In this document: in pieces, positions 1 through 10,011 of the stretch
How positions within the stretch are numbered: the first letter of the stretch is position 1
How the letters are laid out: every line of letters begins with the position of its first letter
From: Moniliophthora roreri
Lineage: Eukaryota; Basidiomycota; Agaricomycetes; Agaricales; Marasmiaceae
Length of the DNA stretch: 64,000 nt
NCBI GenBank assembly: GCA_001466705.2
Contig: LATX02000200.1
Span: forward strand, 1,426,001-1,490,000
Direction of reading: 5' to 3'
Notes under the pieces: generated by a model
The model's database searches: none
What the model saw: only the letters and a program-made list of their open reading frames with translations
Told to the model about the DNA's origin: nothing
Made by a program: the position numbers and the translations under genes

Positions 1-693
1 GAGCCAACGTTGATGTGTGTATCCCCGTCTCTCGGTCACGAACAAAAAGCAGCCAAACGACTGTAACGGTCATGATGTTTATGTGCCTGTATCTTGTTTT
101 TGTATCCGATCGATAGCACATTTTCGATTACGCTTTGAATCTATCTGGCCATGGGAGTGAACGTCGGAAACTGATGCAAAAGGTCCTTGGGCTCGTTCAA
201 GCAATTCGTTCCAACCTAAGGCCTACCGAGCGGCCGCCGTAACAGTGTTTCCTTGCCAAGTGCTCAAATTCCAGTCGATACTGGCATGCTTACCGTCGTG
301 ATTGAGGAGTTGGTTACAAGCATATGCTTGTTGCAGCACTCGATTTCATTACAAAAGGTCGACCGAAGCCTCCCAACTTTAGTCATGTTCGGAGGAAATA
401 ATGTGGCAAGTGCTAGTACTGGAGTGCTAGTACTGGAACAAGCAGTACTGCTTGCTCCAGTAATATCGAGGATCATGGCGAAAGTAAAGGGAAATTTTGA
501 TTCGAGCATATGCATACAGATATGAAGAGAAAGCCATGAAGTATGCATAAAAGTGGGCGGATAATGTGGGGCCTCCATTCCCAATGCATGAACAACAGCA
601 AGACCCAGTATCAAGAACCAAACCGGATGATCCCCGACAACACCAATGACCTGCTGCCCTCAGCCAACAACCCATATGGTACAGACGAACAAT
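1..693. other. 3' flank of RPS19, no gene recognised
   Basis: Only short overlapping frames occur here and none resembles a known protein. A small repeat sits near 409-460: the 11-mer gtgctagtact occurs twice in tandem, followed by a short palindrome around agcagtactgct. The stretch is probably the 3' UTR and downstream spacer of the S19 gene plus, possibly, the flank of a gene lying to the left of the window. Confidence 0.4.
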
Positions 694-1282
694 TTACTCC
701 TCCTCCTCCTCCTGCTCCTCCTCATCATCCTCATCCTCCTCCTCCTTGGCTGCCTCAACAACGGCTGTTGCAATTCGGTCCAAATCACGCTGGCCATCTT
801 GGCTTATTCTTCTGCCACCGTTGTCGGTCTGTTCGAGGACACCGATCTTCTCAAGACTTTGGCAGATTTTACGTTGAACAGCAGCAGAGCTGTCGGCGTG
901 GTGTGAAGGTCTGTTTCCCCGTCTGTTTTTACCACCATGAAGTTTTGTGAGCGCACCGATACCAACGTCCTTGCGAAGGTATATGTGACGGGCAACAGCA
1001 GCTAGATCTAAAGTTTCAGTATTCACTGTCACGGTATACAATCTAATCGTTCGCACCGGCACGGACGTAGTACCAATCAGGGTCATAGGGTGCGAGCTCC
1101 TTGTAGTGTCCAGTCTTGACAATATCAACCCATGTAGGGACTTCGAGTTTTCCGGAACGCTTCAAGTGAGAAGCATATGCAGCAATGAAGGCTTCTGCGC
1201 TATAATGACCAGTCAGAAGACTTTTTTTCACGCAAAAAGCTGTGCTGGTCTAAACACACCTAACGTCGCGTACTCCCGGCAT
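694..1282 (-). CDS. RPS19: 40S ribosomal protein S19 (eS19), 157 aa
   Basis: Structural protein of the small ribosomal subunit, needed for 18S rRNA maturation. Three exons on the minus strand: 1282-1260, 1199-1057 and 1001-694, with introns of 60 and 55 nt; phases fit. The start MPGVRDVSAEAF is encoded across the first intron, so ATG at 1282 is the natural start. Diagnostic stretches are [39 protein letters not shown]-like [10 protein letters not shown] and [17 protein letters not shown], covering the whole S19e fold at normal length. After the conserved end ([12 protein letters not shown]) comes an acidic tail of about 18 residues, almost all E and D, encoded by a ctc/tcc-rich run at 697-755. 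Identification is certain; only the role of the tail is unknown. The five GNAT copies begin on the other strand just upstream. Confidence 0.96.
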
Positions 1283-1835
1283 GTTGAGAACGGTGTCTTG
1301 AAGATTTTGAGGGCGGCGAGCGCTTTGGGGAACGATGAGCTAGGAACTATGCCGACGACGGGAGTGCAAACCTTATTTCGTGAGAAACTAGTAGAACTGC
1401 ATAGTCCTGAATGAGTGGCTTCGGCATTTCCCGTCGGGCCGACCTTTCAGCATCTCTTCCTCGAAATTCGCTGCCTCAGTCCATAACTTAAACTTACTAC
1501 TTAGTCAATGACCCTCCATCATTCTCACTACTAAATCATACACAGTCTTGGAAGCGAATGATTTTTCTCCGAGACCTCTCTAAACTGGAGTTGACATCCC
1601 CTGGGAATAGTTACATATCCTTATCTAGAGTCTGTTCAAAGCCCTGACCTGCCGAATCTGCGGGTTCTGGAGCGAGGTGGGACTCGGTATCGCCTAGACT
1701 ATTATTTCATTTGTACCGCTTTGTCTCCGGCATGGCGAGAGCCACATCTTATTCGAACGAGTCAGAGATCCGCATCAGCATGCTGGACTATTGTATTCAA
1801 CCATCAAGCAGGGGACGTCTTTAGTGCCGTCAGCC

Positions 1836-2419
1836 ATGTTCAGTACAGAACGTCCTTAACCTCAGAGCCTGCCAGGAATCCGACATCGATCTCCTGCTCA
1901 AACTCTTCAACGATGTATCTGTTCAACGTACAATCTTAGTCGACTACGCCGTTCCGCGCGGTCCAAAATTCAAGGAGAAGCTGGAGAAAATGGCCTATGA
2001 TGCTGCTCTGTTCGTCATAATAGAAACCAAGGACAAGAAGGAATTCGCTGGTTTCGCATCACTCGATTTGGAGCATCGCAAACACCGCGACTCGCGGTAT
2101 GCCATTGCTTTGGCTTCCGAGTTCTGGGGCAAAGGTTACGCGTCAGAGGTGACCAAGTTTATCGTCAGTTATCCTTGGGTTTGCATCGCGTGTCTCTGGG
2201 CGTCTTGTCCCCCAACGAGGCGGCGTACAAGTTGTATAAAACGATGTGAGTAATAATTTATACTTCGATTCTGCCTTGCTGACAGCAAGATGCAGAGGTT
2301 CTGTCGAAGAGGGACGGTTGAGAAAGGCGTTCTGGTTAGATGGTGAATGGATAGATGACGTGAGAATGGCCATTTCGGAAGAAGGGTGGGCAGCACTTAA
2401 AGCATATTCGTCTTCGTGA
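1836..2419 (+). pseudogene. GNAT acetyltransferase copy 1, frameshifted
   Basis: First of five related copies of a RimJ/RimL-type (Acetyltransf_3) N-acetyltransferase. It begins ATG TTC AGT ACA GAA CGT at 1836 and immediately hits a frameshift (one extra C before the CTTAAC that restores the family frame). The second frame then reads LNLRACQESDIDLLLKLF and on through FVIIETKDKKEFAGFASL and EFWGKGYASEVTKFIVSY. About ten bases are then missing where AFVS is expected, giving a second shift before LGLHRVSLGVLSPNEAAYK. The shared intron follows, and a last exon reads SVEEGRLRKAFWLDGEW to TGA at 2417-2419. Two independent frame breaks make this a pseudogene unless the assembly is wrong. The substrate of the family member is unknown. 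Confidence 0.85.
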
Positions 2420-2572
2420 TTCGTGTGCCATTTCATGGGTTGTATGAGGTTTTGAGATTAGTTATATGACATGCTCTCAGACCTCAGACAGTGAGCTAGG
2501 TACGGATTACATTCACGGCTCCGCACTAGCAACGTTTCTGGTGCGAATCAGGCACTTTACTCTTTCACCACC

Positions 2573-3179
2573 ATGTTCACTACTGAACGACTTATTCTTC
2601 GCGCTGTTCGCGACGATGACACAGAAAAACTTCGGGACTTGTGGAATACTGAAGCCATCCAGCGTAACCTCTCTTTCGATTTCACGGTCCCCATCAGCGA
2701 ATCTATGCACAAATCGAGACTTCTCAATCTCATCGAGATATCTACCGTCTTCGTGGTCATCGAGACAAAGGAAAATAACGAGTTTATTGGCTTCGCGAAC
2801 TTGTGGAGCTTAGACGTGAAGAACCGTAGTTTACGCTATGGAACTGCATTGTCACCCCACTTCTGGAATAAAGGATATGCTACAGAGGTCATGCGGTTCA
2901 TGATGAACCGCGCGTTCGTTTCCTTTGGTGTTCATCGGGTGGCTCTAAACGTCCTGAGTGGTAATGCAGCTGCGATAGCAGTATACAAGAAAATGTGAGT
3001 ACATGCGTCTCAATCGTGGCTCAAAGTGTTCTGATACGGTGATTAGAGGCCTCGTTGAAGAAGGAAGATTGAGAGAGGCGGTATGGGTAGATGGGCATTG
3101 GCAAGATGAAGTGTGGATGGGACTATTGCAACGAGAATGGTTAGCTCTGAATCCTGTCGAAGGGACCGATACGCAGTAG
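2573..3179 (+). CDS. GNAT N-acetyltransferase copy 2 (intact), 184 aa
   Basis: Intact RimJ/RimL-type acetyl-CoA-dependent N-acetyltransferase, presumably cytosolic; the acceptor (protein N-terminus, amino acid, or small amine) cannot be told from sequence. Two exons, 2573-2994 and 3047-3179, with a 52-nt GTGAGT...TTAG intron, phase 2. N-terminal signature MFTTERLILRAVRDDDTEKL; acetyl-CoA loop region HFWNKGYATEVMRFMM; family C-terminal motif VHRVALNVLSGNAAAIAVYKKIGLVEEGRLREAVWVDG, whose middle is interrupted by the intron right after YKKI. Upstream it is followed closely by copy 1 (154 bp away). Length is normal for the family (about 180 aa). Reading through the intron would give a truncated 141-residue protein lacking the last strand, so splicing is required. 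Confidence 0.88.
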
Positions 3180-4468
3180 TTTGTTCATGTTCATCACTTC
3201 GAGACTTTTCCTCATACGATGCCAAAGATATGAGTTTATATCATGAACAATGGCCGTATTAGAATGTGTGCATGTAGAATATGCAGGTAATAAAGCACAG
3301 ATTCCAAGTCTACGAAGGAAATGCCTCATTAGACTTATCAAATCAACCATTTCATTGAGCCAAGTTCCCCCCCATGGGCGGAAGGGACCTCTTGGGATAT
3401 GAAGACACCATTCCTGAAGCATGCTGATATAGCTCTGGGTGTGCCATTGACAGATTAGGCAAGAGGGTTGAGCTCGAGAAGGGATCTGGGTTATAGTTGT
3501 GATTAGGTATGTGTCGCGTGAAATCTGTCGTTGAATGTGTTGTTTCTGTAGCAGAATATGATGTATCGGGTTTGGGATGAAGGCAAGAGATAAAATTGTG
3601 AGCCATGGGAACAGATATGCCCGTTGATGAAGTGTGGAGAAGATTTATACTGGTGCGCTCCGCGTTGTATTGGGCGGAAAGTGGCTTGCCTCAGTGTTGC
3701 CTTGAAAGCTATTAATATTCATGGGGGGTGGATATGAAGGCGGTTGGTATGAAGATGCCTAGTTTCGTGTCGGAGCCGAGAACTGATTAGTGGGAGGATT
3801 GAGGCGGCGTATGCAACCGTGATAATGGTGGAGAATGGATAATTAGTACGGCTCGGATAGGATTCCTGGAGCTCTCGAGCAGAGTGTCATGTCGGCCGTC
3901 ATGAGGGGTATAGGATGGAGATGGGTACGCGACTAGAAGGCTAGCTACTGCTTGAGTCTGACACGGTGGAGTTAGTCCCTTGAATTGTGTTTAAGCCCTG
4001 TGACTCTGGATGCTACTGGATGTGTCGAGGCGGTATTGGCCGAGGTCGTGGATGTGAAGAAGTCGAAGGTGCTGGCAAGGCATTGTTGGATGTTAATGCC
4101 AGCGTCAAAGGTAGGACGTGCCATGGAAACCATTTGTTGGCGCTATGACCAGGCACCTTGCTGACACCCTTGAGACATTTCTGTCGTCGAGCCAGCAGAG
4201 ACTCTGAGGAAACTTACTAGTTTACCCAAGACGCCTTCCCGATGTATCAAGGACGACGGTGGAACTACCAGCCTCTTGCACCCGCGTTATCGCAGCTTCA
4301 GTGATCGCAGCAGAGCTGTACTTCCATCATCCGGATTTCAAATCTCGGCAGGAGCGAGCCTGGCTGGTGCCTAGCACCTAACTTTGTGATGATTAGCACC
4401 ATTATCCATATGACTCAAACTACAATATATACCGAGTCAATGCCTACGCTACCAATATCGCAACCACC
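3180..4468. other. spacer between GNAT copies 2 and 3
   Basis: About 1.3 kb with no frame that I can link to a protein family. Minus-strand frames at 3141-3606 are short and lack recognisable motifs. No clear remnant of another GNAT copy was seen here. Confidence 0.4.
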
Positions 4469-5059
4469 ATGTTCATCACCAACAGGCTCAACCTACGGCC
4501 CTTCGCAGTCGGCGACAGCGACCTGCTCCTCAAGATGTGGAACACCGAACCCGTTCAGCTCACAATCACGAACGAATACATCGTGCCCCGGCCTCCAAAG
4601 TACAAAGAAGAGCTCGAGAAATGGATCAACGAAACTACCTTTTTCGTCATCATCGAGACAAAAGACAAAAACGAGTTTATGGGATTCGCTTCTTTGAAAG
4701 TTGGGTCCTTTTCGCATCGTGATTCATTGTATGGAATTGGATTGCTTCCCGAGTTCTGGAATAAGGGCTATGGCACAGAAGTCACCAAGTTTGTAGTTGA
4801 CTACACTTTCGTGTCTTTGGGTGTCCATCGTGTGTCGTTAAACGTGTTTGGTTGCAATCAAGGGGCCATAGCAGTATACAAGAAGATGTAGGTGCATTCA
4901 TTCAGGAATTCACGGGGAGGCTGATGTCAGTAATACCGCAGAGGATTCATCGAGGAAGGTAGAAAAAGAAAGTCGATATGGATGGCGGGTCGTTGGGAGG
5001 ATAATATAATAATGGGGATCCTGGAGGATGAATGGGAGGCGCTGAAGAAATTGTCTTGA
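4469..5059 (+). CDS. GNAT N-acetyltransferase copy 3 (intact), 178 aa
   Basis: Second intact member of the array. Exons 4469-4887 and 4942-5059; the 54-nt intron starts GTAGGT and sits at exactly the same codon and phase as in copy 2. The protein starts MFITNRLNLRPFAVGDSDLL, carries FFVIIETKDKNEFMGFASL, the acetyl-CoA loop LLPEFWNKGYGTEVTKFV, the VHRVSLNVFGCNQGAIAVYKKI segment, and ends GRWEDNIIMGILEDEWEALKKLS. The order and spacing are those of Acetyltransf_3 proteins such as RimJ and RimL, which acetylate ribosomal protein N-termini in bacteria; fungal relatives are mostly uncharacterised. Neighbouring copy 4 is only 226 bp downstream and is the closest in sequence among those visible, though broken. 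Confidence 0.88.
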
Positions 5060-5284
5060 TCGAACACTAAATAGTCTTATCGAGTGTGTAATTACAGGCA
5101 ATTTTCGAATTCTTCTAGATATACAGGATTGAAGCGGCCGACTCCGAGAGTAGAATCTATGCGCAGTTTGGCTGAGGTTCCAAATCACCCTAGCTATAGT
5201 CATATCCGTGTTAGGAACCTCCCCACAGTTGTTCGATCTATCTGATATTCAACCGCTACCAGATTAGTTACTTTCCCAACCATC

Positions 5285-5895
5285 GTGTTTCTTACCGAAA
5301 GGCTGACCTTGCGTGCTGCCCAGCCTTCCGATACCGACCTGATTCTCAAACTATACATTACTGCATCTGTCCAACGCACCATAACACACGAATTCGTCTA
5401 TCCCCGATCTCCCAAGTATAAAGAGGAGATCAGGAAAGATAAATGATAGCGCCTTCTTCGCGATTGTGCAGGAACGAGTTTATGGGATTCGCATCATTGA
5501 GGGTTGAGCCCTTCTCACACCGTGATCCAATAGATGGAATCGCGCTGCTTCCAGAATTCTGGAACAAGGGATATGGGATGGAAGTCACCAAGCTCATCGT
5601 TGAGTACGCTTTCGTATCTCTCGGAGTACATCGCGTCTCATTGACCGTCATTAGCGACAACCAGGGCGGGATTGCTATGTACGAGAAGATGTGAGTTTGA
5701 AGTAGTTCTGGCCAGATTAAAGTAAAAATAATGACATCGACAACCATTACAGAGGCTTTCTCGAAGAAGGCACGAAGAGAAAAGCATCCTGGATAATGGG
5801 ACGTTGGGAAGACCAGGTGTTTATGGGGATTCTGGACAATGAATGGGAGGCACTGGAATTGAAATCAGAAGCTCAACATTCACGACAAAGTGTAT
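5285..5895 (+). pseudogene. GNAT acetyltransferase copy 4, broken
   Basis: Fourth copy. The expected ATG is replaced by ATCGTG at 5282-5287, so no good start remains (GTG at 5285 aligns with the family start). The frame FLTERLTLRAAQPSDTDLILK continues to PRSPKYKEEIRK, then shifts at about 5440. A second lesion near 5465-5475 replaces the ETKDK codons by a short caggaac run. After that the frame is clean from NEFMGFASLRVEPFSHRD through LLPEFWNKGYGMEVTKLI to YEKM, the shared intron follows, and the last exon ends with TAA at 5893-5895. An uninterrupted frame exists at 5443-5694 but covers only the middle of the domain. Loss of the start plus two shifts argues for a pseudogene. Confidence 0.85.
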
Positions 5896-5940
5896 AAATA
5901 CTAGTGATATAAATCTTCCAAAGTAATACCTGCAGTCGCC

Positions 5941-7271
5941 TTAGACGTTACAGACTGCAGGGCGGCCAGCCGCCACACAGGCGGAATTGAAGGCGGACTC
6001 TGAGAGAGTTGTCGAGTTGAAATACAAATGAACCCACTGCACGGTAGCAATTGCATCTGCTTGTGGAGGGCCCTTCGAAAAGCCACTGCAAACGCTTCAG
6101 TTTAGGCACTGGCTGCAGGTAAAAGTACTCACGGGTCTCCGTTGCTCCAGACGTTCAGTATGGACTCCGATGGGGTAGTTGGTACATTCTTCGTGATCGT
6201 CCTAGAAGACTGGTAAAGCCGGTCGCCAGTGCGTCAATGATGATCAACATATAGAAGTTTATGACCGCCTACTGTAAGCCCAGAACCAGCATACGAATAA
6301 GTGGTCTTGGAAGGAAGCCAATCAAATCGGTGAGTACCAAAGGTTCTAATAAATGTTTTAGGTGCATAGTGTGATAGGTTGAACACATGAGCATCTTACG
6401 TGAAGTCAGCACCAGAAATAACGACGTCCTTTGAAAGCTACATGAATACCGTTTAGGAGGACGAGGAGGGAGCACATGCCTGATGTGCATTAGGATCGAC
6501 ATTACCGTTCGGTAGTCTTCCAGGCTGATTGGTATAGTAGACGTGCTGGTAATAATCTACGTCGGAAGAGAGGAATTCGATGTCTTGTTCTTGGTTGTCG
6601 TTAATATAAGTGAAGAAACCTTTAGCGACAAGCTACGGTCAGTCCCAAGCACATAAATCTGAAGTAACGGAAGTACCGAAAACTACCCCTGGGACCGAAG
6701 GAACTTGGGCTTGCATCCTGAATGATCCGTACAGAATGTCTGATCTCTACGAACCGCAGTCATAGGAAGACCGCCGAAGAGAGATTTGTAAGTCATGACT
6801 CTCACTACTATTGTCGCTCACCTTGGTAAATATTTCCGCGCATTTAACCGAGCCGCTGTTGTCATACTGCAGGCGAAAGCGTTAATCATCGTTCCGGCAT
6901 ATCGATGATGCACCAACCTGAGATGCTTTCAAGCCGAGTGCATCATTAAACTGAAACACATTGGCAGTCACGTATTGTATGCTTGCGGTTGCCGGGGATG
7001 GTTGCGGTTGGTTATCCGTTGAAATAATCCAATCAGCGTTCACCGCAGCCAGGGCACCTGCGGGCTGGGTGAAGGTGGACACAATGGCCTCGCGCTTTAG
7101 GATACAGATTGAACAGTGATCTCGGTGAAGATGGAGCAGAGATTGAGACAAATAACTTACCCACAAATTACCATTCGAGTCCCTGTATCCGCATTTACAG
7201 TTTTGAGCCACCACAGTCGAAGTAAGCACAACGATGGCAGAGAAGGACTTGAAAAGGTATACTGCGCGCAT
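5941..7271 (-). CDS. secreted GH16-type glycoside hydrolase (model uncertain)
   Basis: Secreted beta-glucan hydrolase or transglycosylase-like protein of the concanavalin A-like GH16 clan, probably acting on cell-wall glucans. ATG at 7271 gives a signal peptide MRAVYLFKSFSAIVVLTSTV followed by VAQNCKCGYRDSNG, typical of fungal members. Exons 7271-7161 and 7094-6918 are phase-checked; later exons encode YDNSGSVKCAEIFTK, RSDILYGSFRMQAQVP, GFFTYINDNQEQDIEFLSS (E-x-D-x-E catalytic motif), TFGTHRFDWLPSKTTYS, then ITKNVPTTPSESILNVWSNGDP and GFSKGPPQADAIATVQWVHL, ending with TAA at 5943-5941. One intron has a GC donor (CAG|GCATGT at 6479). Around 6190-6290 I could not place the expected short YDGVL-like segment in frame; either a 93-nt intron removes it, a micro-exon is hidden, or the gene carries a frameshift. 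Family assignment is firm, integrity is not. Confidence 0.7.
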
Positions 7272-9241
7272 TGCGTTAGTCTATCGCGGTCGGAAGTCCT
7301 CCACCTTTATATAGCATCAGAAGGAGACCATGAGGACGTCCTGTCGACCACGTGCCATCAGATGCAGAAGACTATGTGCATATGCAATCAAAACTGTGGC
7401 GGAATATGTCCTTTCGAAGCAGAATATCAGATGTAAACAGCCATGTATGCGTTGTTGATAGATTTGGAACCAATATGCCAAGAAAAATTTGGATCCCTAC
7501 CCTACACTTTCGGTGGGGAAAAGCGCTGAGTTTAGAGGCTTGAGTTTAGGTTATTGACAGTGACGTGGTTAAGATGCTTCCCATCGAGGACGGTTGAAAC
7601 TTATCGCTAGCTTTTGTCAACGATCCAATCTGGGCACACAATCCCTTTGCACGAGTTTCAGAGACCAGTATTTCTCGCGGGTCCTAGATCCATTCGAAAC
7701 TGATAACCTACAGGCATTTGGGCCAGGCTCCGATCATATTGAGTAAATACTTACTTTCTAACCGGACTTGAAGATAGCTTGACAAGCCTAGCTCAATGAA
7801 GAAGATAATCGTTCTTGCTGAGGGCTTCTAGATCATGGTTACATCTCACGGTGACCATTAGACGCTTTCCACTTGACGTTGACCAGGAATACTTCAAACT
7901 TGTGCTATCGCCATCGCTTCCAGTGTCTCCTCTTCTCCGATATTTCAATCGTACTTGACATCTTCAAGGATCCAGAATTGAAAGCCTATACAATGGTTAC
8001 TTTGCGGGCTTCCCCTGAGGACCAGATTGCCCAGTGTAAATTTTACAACTCTATTGGAGCAGCACTTCCGACTTGTACGACTAATGATGCTCGGCCCTGA
8101 TATGCAGGTCATCCACTGTCTACAATAATGCATTCGTACTAACAAAGGAACATCTCCAGATAATTTCTATTTCCTGGTCCTTCAAACGGCGAACTGATCG
8201 ACCCTGCAGTGGCGGGTCACCTCATTTTTTTCAGTGATACTACTTTATCACGTAGTATATAAGATATCAGATACGAAAACAGTTTCTTCAGCATATTCAA
8301 TACTATATCGAGTCCAAAATATGCAGCCTTGCAAGTCGACGATTCGCCTACCAACCGTGATGAGTTCGGCCCGACTTCTTGGTGTTTCATGCATTTGATG
8401 TACTAGGTGATTAACGGAGTTTTTCAAACCACCCACTGAATACGCTCCTTGTCAACCTCAATTCTTGTGACCAGTTGAAAGTCCCAGGATCTGAGCAGGA
8501 CTCTGTATAGAAGTACGCGATATATCCAAGTACGAGGCCCCAATAATTCGCATCGTGTGGATGTAAGTAGTTGAGTCTGGATCTAACGGCGCACCTCCGG
8601 AAAGTAGCAACCTTGCTATCCGAGTCGATATCACTCGTGGGACATACTAGGTGTACTCCATTTCCTCCAGATGTTTCATCGGACCGCTGGCTAGTGATAC
8701 AGGATGGATGCCGGAGTAGACAGTGGAAATGAATCTGGGATGAACCTCACATACAGGGTCGCGCAAGTTTGAAGTCGTTCCGGTTCTCTCTACGACTTTG
8801 AATTCCTGGACGAATGGTCCTTTGAGAAGTAACTTTCCTTGCACATTTCCCTCCTGTATATTGGTTACGGATATCACATTGTGATCTTTGGGTCACTAGC
8901 TTATTAAGAGTACAGACAAGGATCTTTCTCATCGAGGGCCGCCTACTATCAGAATGTAAATCTAGTCAAGGGTGTACGACAGAAGATCTCTAGGAGTGGG
9001 AAGGAAAACCGAAACCCGCCCGTGCTCATTCCCAACAAGAATTCGAACGACCGACCGTCGCCTGCGCCTCGTCCATGTGACACAGAGTAGATGTATGGTC
9101 AATGATGGTGACTGGTACTTTCAACTGCGGCCTGCGCATGCGGTACTGGAGAGGAGTCATCGCTGGCGGAAGGTTTCTTATCGCATCGAGGACCTGGCTA
9201 TAAATGTGACCTGCTGAAATAAACAGCAAGCCATTATTGCC
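7272..9241. other. 2-kb spacer, no gene supported
   Basis: Between the GH16 gene and GNAT copy 5. Short frames occur on both strands. The minus frame at 8877-8647 has ordinary protein-like composition but no family signature and no visible exon partners, so it may be a relic. I see no RNA gene or clear repeat here. Confidence 0.35.
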
Positions 9242-9832
9242 ATGTTCAGTACCGAGCGACTCACCTTGCGAGCACTTCAGGACTCCGACATGGATTCCCT
9301 ACTCAAAATGTGGAAAACTATTGCCGTCATGGACACCAGCACGTATGACTATGTCACCCCCGGGGACCAAAGTTCAAAAAGACACTGGAAAAGCTGGTGA
9401 ACGAGTCTGATTTGTTTGTGATCATAGAAAGCAAGGAAAAGAAGGAGTTTGTTGGATACGCAGCATTGGGCTGTACCGAGAACACCGTGGTGCGCAGTAT
9501 GAGCTCGGTTTAATGCCCGAGTTTTGGGGGAAAGGTCTCGGGACAGAAGTGACCAAATTTGTCGTCGATTATGCATTCATTTCCTTAGGCTTGCATCGTA
9601 TTGCCCTGGATGTTTTCAGTCCGAACGGGACGGCGGTAAAGGTGTATAGTAAATCGTGAGTCCAAACGGCCTCGGAAATAATTTTGGTGTTAATCTTCTT
9701 TTGAGTTTTGTCGAGGAAGGAAGGCAAATAAAAGCACTGTGGATAGAAGGCCGTTGGGTAGACATCATATGGATGTCCATCCTGGAAGACGAAACGGACA
9801 AGTGCAAAGGTCGTCGGCGCCTAAACTTGTAA
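9242..9832 (+). pseudogene. GNAT acetyltransferase copy 5, frameshifted
   Basis: Fifth copy, separated from the others by the GH16 gene and a 2-kb spacer. ATG at 9242 opens MFSTERLTLRALQDSDMDSL. In the run gtcacccccggggacc one base is missing relative to the family frame (PRGPKFKKTLEKL), and the original frame stops at about 9400. The second frame runs LVNESDLFVIIESKEKKEFVGYAAL, then a second one-base loss in gggctgtaccgag forces another shift to YREHRGAQYELGLMPEFWGKGLGTEVTKFVVDYAFISLGLHRIALDVFSPNG. The shared intron starts GTGAGT at about 9658, and the final exon reads FVEEGRQIKALWIEGRWVDI to TAA at 9830-9832. It stands next to the 3' end of RPAP1. Confidence 0.85.
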
Positions 9833-10011
9833 ATGCTCACGTTCACACATGATGTTCTTCCGTTGTACCTCTTTTTCCACAGCGGTCGAGGATGACCGTT
9901 ATGTTCGCAACGTTTTTCAATTGCATTCGAGTAAAAATTATTACAAGCTAGAACTATGAAGACACGATATACGATAATACAGTTGTAGTCTCTACATTGG
10001 CGTATGAATTG

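Noticed and set aside
646..906. Plus-strand frame with a long leucine run
   Set aside because: It is the reverse of the acidic-tail codons of the S19 gene; the leucines are a shadow of the GAG/GAA repeat.
5443..5694. Uninterrupted 83-codon frame in GNAT copy 4 taken as a small real gene
   Set aside because: It starts in the middle of the domain after two frame breaks and lacks the N-terminal acetyl-CoA-binding strands, so it is part of a pseudogene.
8972..9217. Possible tRNA near a ttcgaac word at about 9041
   Set aside because: The bases flanking the loop do not pair on either strand and no acceptor stem is present.
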